From an uncultured Collinsella sp. (GTDB lineage Bacteria; Actinomycetota; Coriobacteriia; Coriobacteriales; Coriobacteriaceae): DNA of 18,396 bases. Below the pieces are notes generated by a model, which was not told where the DNA came from, searched no databases, and was given only the letters and a program-made list of their open reading frames with translations. Positions 1 through 6,853 of the stretch are shown in pieces. Where the stretch lies: contig CABUSE010000012.1 of the NCBI GenBank assembly GCA_902494135.1, forward strand, positions 1-18,396. Reading direction: 5' to 3'. Position 1 is the first letter of the stretch, and the number at the start of each line of letters is the position of its first letter. The position numbers were made by a program, and so were the translations under genes.

Positions 1-2133
1 CAGAGCAATGCGCTCGACGAGGATATCGCGCGACTCAAATATGTTTCGGGTAAACGTGAGGAGGCCCTTCGCCGTCTGGGAATTCGGACGGTGGGGGACC
101 TCCTTCTCCATATCCCTCATCGATACCTCGACTTTACCCGTTCTTGGTCTATCGAGATGGCGCCCATCGGTACCGTGTGCACCATCATCGCCACGGTCGA
201 CCGTATCGTCCAAAAGCAGCCGCGTCCGCGCATGCAGGTGACCGAGGTCTCGCTTGTTGACGAGACGGGCGTGCTGCAGGTCGCCTTTTTCCGCCAGCCC
301 TGGATTGCCCAGCAGCTTAAGCAGGGCGACCGCCTGGCCGTGATGGGCAAGGTCGAGTTTGCCTACGGCTTTAAGCAGATGGCCTCGCCGCACTTTGAAA
401 AGCTCGAGGACGGGCGTGCCGCAGGCACCATCCTGCCGGTCCATTACGTGAGTGATGGCGTGAGCCAGGCGTGGATGCGCCGCATCGTAAGCGGCGCGCT
501 CGAGGTCGTCGGCAATCCGTTCGATCCGATTCCCGCGCCGCTGCGCGCAAAGCGGAAGCTCATGAGCAATGCCCGCGCGTTGCGTTCGATCCACTTTCCC
601 TCGAGCATGGCTGAGCGCGACATCGCACGCCGGCGTCTTGCCTACGAGGAGTGCCTCTACCTGCAGCTGGCGCTGCGTCTGCGCAACGACGGCGGCCTGG
701 TCGATGTGGTGCCCTATGCCCACACTGCGGGCGAGCATCTGGGCGCGCTTAAACAGGCCCTTCCGTTTTCGCTGAGCGACGAGCAGGAGGCCGCATTCCA
801 AGACATCCTGCATGACATGTGCGATGGCGGGCGCGTGATGAACCGTCTGCTGCTGGGCGATGTCGGTACCGGTAAGACCGCCGTTGCCGCCTGCGCGCTG
901 GCTGTGGCTGCCGATAGCGGCACGCAGGCCTGCGTTATGGCGCCCACGGGCGTGCTGGCGCGCCAATATGCCGATAAGACCGGCCCTCTGCTCTCGCAGG
1001 CCGGCATGTCCTGGGCACTTCTGACGGGTGCCACGCCGGCCGCAGAGCGCGAGCGCATCCATGCACAGCTGGAATCGGGCGAGCTTGACGTGCTCTTTGG
1101 CACCCATGCGGTTCTTTCGGATAACGTTGCGTTCAAGCATCTGTCGCTCGTGGTCATCGATGAACAGCACCGGTTTGGTGTGGGCCAACGCAACGCCCTG
1201 CGCGCGAAGGGGCCGGGTGCCGATCTGCTCGTTATGACGGCGACGCCCATCCCGCGTACGCTGGCGCTTTCGGTCTACGGCGATCTGGACACGAGCATCA
1301 TTCGCCATCGGCCCGTCCCTGGTGCTGGCGTGACGACACGCGTGCTCACCGAGTCGAGCCGTGACCTCGCCTATGGCGCCATCCGCGAGGCGCATGAAAA
1401 GGGTCAGCAGACCTACGTGATTTGTCCGCTCGTGGAGCCGAGTGACTCGGCCGATGAGCTGGAAGACGTGCCCGGTATTGCTCGCGACGACGAGGGCCGC
1501 GTAACCGTCCCCGTGCCGCTGCACGATACGGCAACCGAGCTCGACCGACTGCGTCTTGCGTTGCCGGGGCTTACCGTCGAGCGCCTTCACGGCCGCATGC
1601 CGGCGGGGGAGAAGGACCAGGTTATCGATGCCTTCAAGCGTGGCGAGATTGACGTGCTCGTCTCGACTACGGTGGTCGAGGTGGGCGTCGACGTGCCTAA
1701 CGCCACCGTCATGGTCATCGAGAACGGCGAGCGCTTTGGATTGGCTGCCCTGCACCAGCTGCGCGGCCGCGTGGGCCGTGGCAGTGTGTCGGGCACGTGC
1801 CTGGTCATGACGCACTCCAAGGGCAACGGCGGCGCATCGGCGGCACAAGACCGTCTCCAGTCGCTCGAAAAGACCTCGGACGGCTTTACGCTCGCCCAGA
1901 TGGACCTGCGCCTGCGCCATGAAGGCGAGATCCTGGGTTATCGCCAGCATGGTGGTGTGACCCTGCGCTTTGTCGACCTGGACGCCGACGAGGAGCTGAT
2001 CGAGTGGGCCCATTTGGACGCGGTCGAGCTCTTGCGGTATGCTTGCAACCTTGACTCTGTGGCGACGCGTCCCTTGCGCGACGCGGTCGCCATGCGTTAT
2101 CGACATATCTTTAAGGAGGTCAGCGGAGGATGA
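1..2133 (+). CDS. recG: ATP-dependent DNA helicase RecG, 5' end outside window
   Basis: RecG is a superfamily 2 helicase that remodels stalled replication forks and Holliday junctions. The frame is open from base 1. The residues before the first in-window ATG (position 91), including LDEDIARLKYVSGKREEALR, match the usual RecG N-terminus, so the true start is upstream and 710 codons are visible (E. coli RecG is 693 aa). An OB-fold wedge region occupies roughly the first 200 residues. The helicase motifs follow: Walker A GDVGTGKT (bases 856-879), the RecG-type DEQH box in VVIDEQHRFGVGQR (1159-1170), TATPIPRTLALS (motif III), and the C-terminal RecA-like lobe ending in LRGRVGRG (motif VI). The stop codon overlaps the rsmD start (ATGA), which implies translational coupling. 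The family assignment is secure; only the exact start is unknown. Confidence 0.97.
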   Translation, partial: QSNALDEDIARLKYVSGKREEALRRLGIRTVGDLLLHIPHRYLDFTRSWSIEMAPIGTVCTIIATVDRIVQKQPRPRMQVTEVSLVDETGVLQVAFFRQPWIAQQLKQGDRLAVMGKVEFAYGFKQMASPHFEKLEDGRAAGTILPVHYVSDGVSQAWMRRIVSGALEVVGNPFDPIPAPLRAKRKLMSNARALRSIHFPSSMAERDIARRRLAYEECLYLQLALRLRNDGGLVDVVPYAHTAGEHLGALKQALPFSLSDEQEAAFQDILHDMCDGGRVMNRLLLGDVGTGKTAVAACALAVAADSGTQACVMAPTGVLARQYADKTGPLLSQAGMSWALLTGATPAAERERIHAQLESGELDVLFGTHAVLSDNVAFKHLSLVVIDEQHRFGVGQRNALRAKGPGADLLVMTATPIPRTLALSVYGDLDTSIIRHRPVPGAGVTTRVLTESSRDLAYGAIREAHEKGQQTYVICPLVEPSDSADELEDVPGIARDDEGRVTVPVPLHDTATELDRLRLALPGLTVERLHGRMPAGEKDQVIDAFKRGEIDVLVSTTVVEVGVDVPNATVMVIENGERFGLAALHQLRGRVGRGSVSGTCLVMTHSKGNGGASAAQDRLQSLEKTSDGFTLAQMDLRLRHEGEILGYRQHGGVTLRFVDLDADEELIEWAHLDAVELLRYACNLDSVATRPLRDAVAMRYRHIFKEVSGG

Positions 2134-2786
2134 GAATCATCGGCGGCGAATGGCGCGGTCGTAAGATCGAGGAGCCCCGTGGTCGCGATGTCACCCGCCC
2201 CACGACTGATCGCGTGCGCGAGGCGTGCGCATCTATGGTCATGTCGGCATTCGATTTCGATTTGGACGAGGTTCGTGTGTTGGACGCCTTTGGCGGCTCC
2301 GGTGCCTTAGGGTTAGAGATGCTCTCTCGTGGGGCCCGCTCGCTCACGACGTTTGAGATCGATCGCAACGCCGCGCGGCTCATTACCAAGAATATCGAGT
2401 CGCTCTGCCGTGACCGCGCGCGTTGGCGCGTGGTCACGGGCGACATGCTGGCGAGTGCCTCGCGCGGCCGCGTTCCGGGCGGCCCCTTTGATCTGGTCCT
2501 GCTCGACCCGCCCTATGCTTTTGGTGCCGAGCCGGTCGAGGAACTGCTGCAGAACCTGGCTCAGCAGGGTTTACTTGCACCTGGCGCTTACGCCTTGTTT
2601 GAGCATGCCGCCGCCGATGCGGGCGCGTATCCGGCAGGCTTTGAGACTGTACGTGAGAAGCGCTACGGCATTACCTCGGTCGACCTGCTTCGTTGGGTCG
2701 GCGATAACGATGGCGAGGGCGATAGCGCCGGCACCGATGCTGACAACAACGATGCCACGACGTTTCAGGAGGATGCTCATGAGTGA
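2130..2786 (+). CDS. rsmD: 16S rRNA (guanine(966)-N(2))-methyltransferase RsmD
   Basis: The product is a 218-aa SAM-dependent methyltransferase that, by family, methylates G966 (E. coli numbering) of 16S rRNA during 30S assembly. It begins with the family signature MRIIGGEWRGRK, followed by RPTTDRVRE. The SAM-binding motif I is DAFGGSGALGLEML (residues 52-65) and the catalytic motif is DPPY (residues 126-129). The ATG at 2130 overlaps the recG stop and has a strong AAGGAGGT site at 2113-2120. The 3' end overlaps coaD by 8 nt. The last roughly 28 residues form an acidic low-complexity tail (rich in D, G, E and N) that the core fold does not need. Overlap with coaD is common in bacteria and supports the identification. 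Confidence 0.95.
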   Translation: MRIIGGEWRGRKIEEPRGRDVTRPTTDRVREACASMVMSAFDFDLDEVRVLDAFGGSGALGLEMLSRGARSLTTFEIDRNAARLITKNIESLCRDRARWRVVTGDMLASASRGRVPGGPFDLVLLDPPYAFGAEPVEELLQNLAQQGLLAPGAYALFEHAAADAGAYPAGFETVREKRYGITSVDLLRWVGDNDGEGDSAGTDADNNDATTFQEDAHE

Positions 2787-3276
2787 CACCATCAACCGCG
2801 TGATCGTCCCGGGCACCTTCGATCCCATCACGTTTGGCCATATCGATGTGATCCGCCGTGCCCGCCGCATCTTTCCCAGCGTGATCGTCGCTGTTGCCGA
2901 GTCGCAAGGTAAAAACGGTGTAGGCACCACGTTTATGCTCGATGAGCGCGTGGCGCTGGCCCGCGAGGCGCTCGGCGATATCGACGGCGTCGAGGTCCTG
3001 CCCTTCACTGGCCTGCTGGTCGACTTCGCACGTGAGCAGGGGGCGGGTGCCGTGGTCAAGGGCCTGCGCGCCATGACCGACTTTGAGTATGAGCTGCAGC
3101 AGGCCGACCTTAACTATCGCCTGGATAGCGAGCTGGAGTCCATTTTTGTCATGAGTGCGCCGCAGTACGGCTATATCTCGAGCTCGGTCGTTCGCCAGAT
3201 CGCCTCGCTCGGCAGCGATGTATCGACGTTTGTCCCGTCCAACGTGGTCGAAGCGCTCAAACATCGCTTTTCGTGA
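2779..3276 (+). CDS. coaD: Phosphopantetheine adenylyltransferase
   Basis: CoaD transfers AMP from ATP to 4'-phosphopantetheine, giving dephospho-CoA, the penultimate step of CoA synthesis. The 165-aa product matches the usual family length. Visible motifs are PGTFDPITFGH with the nucleotidyltransferase TxGH at residues 18-21, KGLRAMTDFEYE around 94-105, and ISSSVVR at 133-139. The frame stays open far upstream inside rsmD, but homology starts at MSDTINRVIVPGTFD. Two in-frame ATGs (2773 and 2779) follow the AGGAGG at 2767-2772. The first abuts the Shine-Dalgarno sequence, so 2779, with a 6-nt gap, is preferred. The gene is translationally coupled to rsmD by an 8-nt overlap. CoA made here also feeds the acyl carrier protein encoded downstream, because the phosphopantetheine arm of ACP comes from CoA. 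Confidence 0.96.
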   Translation: MSDTINRVIVPGTFDPITFGHIDVIRRARRIFPSVIVAVAESQGKNGVGTTFMLDERVALAREALGDIDGVEVLPFTGLLVDFAREQGAGAVVKGLRAMTDFEYELQQADLNYRLDSELESIFVMSAPQYGYISSSVVRQIASLGSDVSTFVPSNVVEALKHRFS

Positions 3277-3300
3277 CGTTTCTTATTGCCTGGTGGCATG

Positions 3301-3309
3301 TGGTAAACT
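3301..3309 (+). promoter_or_regulatory. Putative extended -10 promoter for the coiled-coil gene
   Basis: TGGTAAACT fits the extended -10 pattern TGnTAnnnT in the 68-nt gap after coaD. No convincing -35 box lies at the normal distance, which is tolerated with an extended -10. Transcription would start near 3316, about 29 nt before the chosen ATG. This is inferred from the sequence only. Confidence 0.45.
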
Positions 3310-3344
3310 AGCACGATGATATGTTACCTATGAAAGGAGACCGG

Positions 3345-3842
3345 ATGCCGGGCGAGAATTTTCCTGGCGATAGGATCGTCAGCTTGGTCGATGAGCTCGA
3401 AGGGCTGATCGAGGAAGCCAAGCCGCCTTTCGGCAAGAACGCTCAGTTCAAGGTCATCGACGCCGACGTGTTCTTCAACATCCTCGACGAGATCCGCATG
3501 AGCTATCCCGAGGAGTGGCAGAAGTCCCGCCGTATCCTTAAGGAGCGCGAGGAGCTTATGGCTTCCGCCGCCGCCCAGGCCGATTCCATCATCGCTGACG
3601 CTCAGCAGCAGGCCCTCACCATTGCCGGGGAGCAGGAGATCGTCCGCCTTGCGCAGCAGCAGGCCGACGACATCCGCGATCGTGCCCAGCAGTACGAGCG
3701 CGAGACGCGTTATGCTGCCGAGGACTACGCAGAGCAGGTCTTTACGCACCTGGAGGAGAACCTCAAGAGCCTGACCGGCACCGTTACCCGTTGCCGTCAG
3801 CAGCTCAACGAGGGTGCCGCCCAACAGAATGGTCAGTGGTAA
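3345..3842 (+). CDS. DivIVA-like coiled-coil protein, candidate SepIVA ortholog
   Basis: This is a 165-aa soluble protein with no signal peptide or membrane segment. Residues 8-60 form a conserved-looking head (GDRIVSLVDELEGLIEEAK, then VIDADVFFNILDEIR). Residues 60-155 are a long Gln/Ala/Glu-rich coiled coil with repeats such as AQADSIIADAQQQA, as in DivIVA/Wag31-type and ATP synthase b-like proteins. Three in-frame ATGs exist (3321, 3330, 3345). Only 3345 has a well-spaced site (AGGAG at 3335-3339). The stop overlaps the DUF177 start (TAATG). Its place between coaD and DUF177 matches the position of mycobacterial Rv2927c/MSMEG_2416 (SepIVA), a septal factor of cell division. The coiled coil is read directly from the sequence. 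The division role is inferred from position and architecture. Confidence 0.75.
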   Translation: MPGENFPGDRIVSLVDELEGLIEEAKPPFGKNAQFKVIDADVFFNILDEIRMSYPEEWQKSRRILKEREELMASAAAQADSIIADAQQQALTIAGEQEIVRLAQQQADDIRDRAQQYERETRYAAEDYAEQVFTHLEENLKSLTGTVTRCRQQLNEGAAQQNGQW

Positions 3843-4396
3843 TGGCTGAGTTCCCGAGCGTTACCGTCGATCTTTCCGAGCAGCTCGAGTTTCCTGGAGA
3901 TTCGTATCCGCTGACCGGTAAGGTCGATGTCGCCACCTACACGGTGGGCGAGAAGGAGTACCAGCTTCAGGACGGCATCGACTACGACGTTGTCTTTACC
4001 AATGCAGGTACCGGTGTCTTGCTCACGGGCATGGTCCGCGCGCACGCCACCGGCGAGTGCGACCGTTGCCTGGAGCCCGCCTCGTTTGATATCGCCGGCG
4101 AGATCGAGGAGTTCTACCTCTTTGAGGAGCCCGAGGATCCCGAGGCCTACGAGGACGGCTACGAGCTTCTGGGTGAGGACCGCATCGTCGATCTGGGTGA
4201 GCCCATCAATGACGCGGTCGTTATGGACACGCCGTTTGTGGTGCTCTGCAAGCCCGATTGCCGTGGTCTGTGCCCCACATGCGGTTGCAATCTCAACGTC
4301 GAGCAATGCGATTGCGCCGCCCAGGCAGAGGCAGAATGGGCCGCTGCCACGGAAAATCCATTTGCAGCATTGAAGAATCTCAAGCTTGATGAGTAA
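3842..4396 (+). CDS. DUF177 (YceD) family protein
   Basis: This 184-aa protein belongs to the DUF177/YceD family, which is almost always encoded next to rpmF. Plant and bacterial members are linked to 23S rRNA accumulation and ribosome assembly; the biochemical activity is not settled. Conserved cysteines are visible: a CDRC pair at residues 73 and 76, and a second cluster LCKPDCRGLCPTCGCNLN with Cys 136, 140, 144, 147 and 149, followed by CDC at 156-158. The family ending NPFAALKNLK is present at residues 172-181. The frame is open upstream to 3791, but the ATG at 3842 overlaps the previous stop (TAATG) and matches the family start. A weak Shine-Dalgarno sequence suggests that translation depends on coupling to the upstream gene. 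Confidence 0.92.
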   Translation: MAEFPSVTVDLSEQLEFPGDSYPLTGKVDVATYTVGEKEYQLQDGIDYDVVFTNAGTGVLLTGMVRAHATGECDRCLEPASFDIAGEIEEFYLFEEPEDPEAYEDGYELLGEDRIVDLGEPINDAVVMDTPFVVLCKPDCRGLCPTCGCNLNVEQCDCAAQAEAEWAAATENPFAALKNLKLDE

Positions 4397-4401
4397 AACT
4401 G

Positions 4402-4410
4402 TGGTAGTAT
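4402..4410 (+). promoter_or_regulatory. Putative extended -10 promoter for rpmF
   Basis: TGGTAGTAT, with a TGn extension plus -10 TAGTAT, lies 5 nt after the DUF177 stop and about 50 nt before the rpmF start. No good -35 is visible. It would give rpmF its own transcript in addition to read-through from upstream. Confidence 0.45.
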
Positions 4411-4460
4411 CGCTACTTGCGCGTAATCGCCACACTGGATAGTTCATAAGGAAGGTCACT

Positions 4461-4640
4461 ATGCCCGTACCTAAACAAAAGCAGGGTCGTATCCGCACTC
4501 ACACCCGTCGTTCCGCCAACATGAAGATCTCGGCTGCGGCTCAGTCCACGTGCCCCCGTTGCGGCGCTGTCAAGCTTCCGCACCACGTGTGCCCCAGCTG
4601 CGGTTTCTACAAGGACCGCGAGGTTATCGTTACCGAGTAA
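4461..4640 (+). CDS. rpmF: 50S ribosomal protein L32
   Basis: This short gene encodes 59 aa starting MPVPKQKQGRIRTHTRRSAN, the typical L32 N-terminus (MAVPKxKxSxxRxxxRRxH in many bacteria). L32 is a protein of the large ribosomal subunit. Four cysteines in two pairs, CPRC (31-34) and CPSC (44-47), form a zinc ribbon, so this is the zinc-binding C+ form. C+ and C- forms can alternate under zinc limitation in other bacteria; no second copy lies in this window. The ribosome binding site is AAGGAAGG at 4448-4455, about 5 nt before the ATG. The position directly after DUF177 and before plsX is classic. A terminator hairpin follows about 40 nt after the stop. Confidence 0.97.
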   Translation: MPVPKQKQGRIRTHTRRSANMKISAAAQSTCPRCGAVKLPHHVCPSCGFYKDREVIVTE

Positions 4641-4643
4641 CGG

Positions 4644-4649
4644 TATACT
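4644..4649 (+). promoter_or_regulatory. Putative -10 element upstream of plsX
   Basis: TATACT is a good -10 hexamer just after the rpmF stop. No clear -35 is seen at 16-18 nt upstream. If used, transcription starts near 4656 and must pass the hairpin at 4681-4710 before reaching plsX. Confidence 0.4.
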
Positions 4650-4680
4650 CTGGATGCGATGCCGTTCCAAATGGAACCAC

Positions 4681-4710
4681 AATGGCCGGCTCAATGAGTC
4701 GGCCATTTTT
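4681..4710 (+). terminator. Intrinsic terminator between rpmF and plsX
   Basis: The arms AATGGCCG (4681-4688) and CGGCCATT (4700-4707) pair perfectly over 8 bp with an 11-nt loop, and a run of five Ts ends at 4710. A smaller hairpin, GTTCCA/TGGAAC (4664-4677), precedes it. The structure most simply ends the rpmF transcript. Because a -10-like element lies upstream of it, it could also act as an attenuator in the plsX leader. Confidence 0.75.
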
Positions 4711-4727
4711 GTATAAGGAGCATGTAT

Positions 4728-5747
4728 ATGAGTAACGTTCGCGTTTGTGTAGACGTTGTGGGCGGAGACGAGAAACCTCAGGTTGTTCTCGATGGTATCG
4801 AGGCTGCGCTTGCCGCCGATCCCGATATCGAGGTCTTGGCAGCTGGCCCCGCCGAAATCGTCAATCCCTTTGCAGCTTCCCATGCACGTGTTGAGGCCCT
4901 TGAGGCGCCTGACGTTATCGCCATGGATGACGATCCCATTCGCGCCGTGATGACCAAGCGTAAGTCGTCGATCGTGCTTTCTTGCCGCGCCATTAAGAAG
5001 GGCAACGCGGATGCGTTCTTCTCCGCCGGCTCCACCGGTGCCATGACCGCCGCCGCCACCGCCTATGTGACGCCGTTTAGGTATCAGGCCGAAGGCAAGA
5101 AGCAGCCGGTGCGCCCCTGTCTGACCAATGCGCTGCCCAATCGCGCCGGCGGTCTGACGGTGCTGTGCGACATGGGTGCCAACCCCGATGTGGAGGTCGA
5201 TGACATGGTGCGTTTTGCCCAGATGGGTAGCGCCTATGCCCGCGTCGTCCTGGGCATCGAGCATCCTCGCGTGGGCCTGCTTGCCAACGGCACCGAGGAT
5301 GAGAAGGGCTCCAACTTTACCAAGGCCTGTTTCCCTGCTATGAAGGCCGCCGTTCCCGGCTTTGTTGGTAACTGCGAGGGCACCGACCTCACCTCAGGTA
5401 ACTTCGATGTCGTCGTTGCCGATGGCATGTCGGGTAATATCGCTCTCAAAGCTACCGAGGGCGCTGCCAAGTTTTTGCTGCAGGAGCTCAAGGGCGCCTT
5501 TATGGCCTCGCTCGGCACCAAGATCGCCGCGCTGCTCATTAAAAAGCAGATGCGCGAGATTAAGGCCAAGCTCTCTGGCGACGCCAAGGGCGGCGCGATT
5601 CTTCTGGGCCTGCGCGGCTTGGTCCTGATCGGCCATGGCGCCACCTCAGTCGAGGCTGTCAAAAACGGTACGCTCGCGGCGGCCGAAGCCGTGCGCGCCG
5701 GGCTGGTCGAGAATGTCGCCAACTCTATGGACGGTATCGTTTTATAA
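4728..5747 (+). CDS. plsX: Phosphate acyltransferase PlsX
   Basis: PlsX converts acyl-ACP to acyl-phosphate, the donor for PlsY in the first step of phospholipid synthesis; it acts at the inner face of the membrane. The 339-aa product has the family landmarks: FFSAGSTGAMTAA (residues 97-109), VLCDMGANPDVEVDDM (145-160), LLANGTEDEKGSN, and DVVVADGMSGNIALK. The N-terminal signature usually written DAMGGD reads DVVGGD (residues 9-14), a mild divergence. Two in-frame ATGs exist at 4722 and 4728. The AAGGAG at 4715-4720 is 1 nt from the first and 7 nt from the second, so 4728 is chosen. It is followed by acpP, as in many bacteria, although the other fab genes are not in this window. Confidence 0.95.
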   Translation: MSNVRVCVDVVGGDEKPQVVLDGIEAALAADPDIEVLAAGPAEIVNPFAASHARVEALEAPDVIAMDDDPIRAVMTKRKSSIVLSCRAIKKGNADAFFSAGSTGAMTAAATAYVTPFRYQAEGKKQPVRPCLTNALPNRAGGLTVLCDMGANPDVEVDDMVRFAQMGSAYARVVLGIEHPRVGLLANGTEDEKGSNFTKACFPAMKAAVPGFVGNCEGTDLTSGNFDVVVADGMSGNIALKATEGAAKFLLQELKGAFMASLGTKIAALLIKKQMREIKAKLSGDAKGGAILLGLRGLVLIGHGATSVEAVKNGTLAAAEAVRAGLVENVANSMDGIVL

Positions 5748-5794
5748 GAGCGAGTTAGAGCGCTGTTATGTGCTTCGCGGCGCACGTCGTGGGG

Positions 5795-5800
5795 TAGAAT
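5795..5800 (+). promoter_or_regulatory. Putative -10 element for acpP
   Basis: TAGAAT, preceded by GGGG, lies 47 nt after the plsX stop and 71 nt before the acpP ATG. A clear -35 is not seen. The predicted start near 5807 would place the perfect palindrome at 5814-5835 within the first 30 nt of the transcript. Confidence 0.4.
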
Positions 5801-5813
5801 CAGAACCGTGTCT

Positions 5814-5842
5814 TGGTACCGCCCGGGCGGTACCATTCTTTT
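5814..5842 (+). promoter_or_regulatory. Perfect 22-bp palindrome with T-rich tail in the acpP leader
   Basis: The arms TGGTACCGCCC (5814-5824) and GGGCGGTACCA (5825-5835) are exact reverse complements with no spacer. As RNA this gives a 9-bp GC-rich stem with a CCGG loop, followed by the pyrimidine-rich ATTCTTTT. It could be the plsX terminator, an attenuator in the acpP leader, or a protein operator just past the start site. The perfect symmetry extending to the centre is unusual for a plain terminator. Confidence 0.7.
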
Positions 5843-5871
5843 GGTATTCATGCACTATGAGAGGAAGCGCT

Positions 5872-6114
5872 ATGGACCGCTCCGAAATCTTCGACAAGAT
5901 CGCCGAGGTCGCTGCTGACGTTCTGGGCGTCGATGTTGCCGAAATTAGCGATGAGACCACCTTTGACGACCTCGATGCCAACTCGCTCGAGCGCCTGCAG
6001 CTGGTTACGGCTATCGAGGACGAGTTCAACCTCGAGATCGATGACGAGACCCTGCTCTCGCTCAACTCTGTCGCCGACGCCGTCGACGCTATCGAAGCTG
6101 CCAAGGAGGCCTAA
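5872..6114 (+). CDS. acpP: Acyl carrier protein
   Basis: This 80-aa acidic protein carries growing acyl chains on a 4'-phosphopantetheine arm in fatty acid synthesis. The start MDRSEIFDKIAEVAADVLGV and helix II segment SLERLQLVTAIEDEF are typical of bacterial ACP. The arm attaches to Ser38, in DLDANSLE. The residue before it is Asn37, where most ACPs have Asp (DSL motif). The frame is open upstream into plsX, but the ACP fold starts at the ATG at 5872, which follows GAGAGGAAG (5859-5866). The gene ends 3 nt before rnc, and its 3' end carries the rnc Shine-Dalgarno sequence, so the two are probably coupled. PlsX upstream uses acyl-ACP as substrate. Confidence 0.93.
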   Translation: MDRSEIFDKIAEVAADVLGVDVAEISDETTFDDLDANSLERLQLVTAIEDEFNLEIDDETLLSLNSVADAVDAIEAAKEA

Positions 6115-6117
6115 GTC

Positions 6118-6843
6118 TTGGCTTTATCCGACCGACTTACGCGCGCCCAGGAAATCTTGGGCCACGAGTTCAACAATAAGGTGCTGCTGCGCGCGGCGCT
6201 TACGCATCCCTCGGCAGTCGAGGGCCAGCCGGTTTCTGCCAGCTATGAGCGCCTTGAGTTCTTGGGCGATTCCATTTTGGGCGCCGTGGTCGCACGCTCC
6301 CTGTTTGAGTCCTATCCCGAGTTTGACGAGGGCAAGCTCACCCGCTTGAAGGTGTCGCTCGTCTCGGGCGCCACGCTGTCCGAGGTTTCTCACGAGCTGG
6401 GCATCGACGACATCATCATCTTTGGTGCCTCCGAGACCGGTACCGGCGCGCGCGGCCTGCATTCTGCGCTCGAGAACGTCTACGAGTCGCTCGTGGGCGC
6501 ACTGTACCTGGATGCCGGCTGGGATGCCGCAGCGGAGTTTATCCACCGTACGCTTAAGCCGCATTTGGCTTCCGAGCGTGCCGAGCACCCCGCGAACCCC
6601 AAATCGTTCTTGCAGGAGTGCGTGCAAGCCGACGGTCACGAGCCCCCGGCGTACAAGCTCGTTGGCTCCGAGGGCCCGGCGCATGCGCCCACCTTTACCG
6701 CTGTGGTTTTGATCGATGGTATTCGCCAGGGTCGCGGCTCCGGCTCCTCAAAGAAGGAAGCCGAGGGTGCTGCCGCGCTCGAAGCGCTCGACCGCATGGG
6801 TTACACCACCAACGGCGTGATTCTGAACAAGAAGCACGTGTAA
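6118..6843 (+). CDS. rnc: Ribonuclease III
   Basis: RNase III cuts double-stranded RNA, including rRNA precursors. The 241-aa product has the catalytic signature ERLEFLGDS (residues 44-52, with Glu47 and Asp51) and the second acidic segment ENVYESLVGALYLD, with Glu123 aligned to the essential Glu117 of E. coli. The position of E. coli Asp114 is Asn120 here; Asn also occurs in some other lineages. A double-stranded RNA-binding domain spans about residues 160-225 (PKSFLQECVQ through SKKEAEGAAALEAL). The start is TTG at 6118. It is supported by AAGGAGG at 6103-6109 inside acpP with an 8-nt gap, and by homology beginning here. smc follows after 10 nt, without the mutM gene often found between them. 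Confidence 0.95.
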   Translation: MALSDRLTRAQEILGHEFNNKVLLRAALTHPSAVEGQPVSASYERLEFLGDSILGAVVARSLFESYPEFDEGKLTRLKVSLVSGATLSEVSHELGIDDIIIFGASETGTGARGLHSALENVYESLVGALYLDAGWDAAAEFIHRTLKPHLASERAEHPANPKSFLQECVQADGHEPPAYKLVGSEGPAHAPTFTAVVLIDGIRQGRGSGSSKKEAEGAAALEALDRMGYTTNGVILNKKHV

Positions 6844-6853
6844 GCGAGGAACC

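Noticed and set aside
91..93. ATG at 91 as the recG start
   Set aside because: Conserved RecG residues are encoded upstream to base 1, so the gene starts before the window.
2329..2778. Upstream in-frame extension of coaD inside rsmD
   Set aside because: It is the shadow frame of rsmD; CoaD homology and the AGGAGG site place the start at 2779.
5635..5871. Upstream in-frame extension of acpP through the plsX 3' end
   Set aside because: It is not ACP-like, and it crosses a promoter-like element and the palindrome; the ATG at 5872 gives a standard 80-aa ACP.
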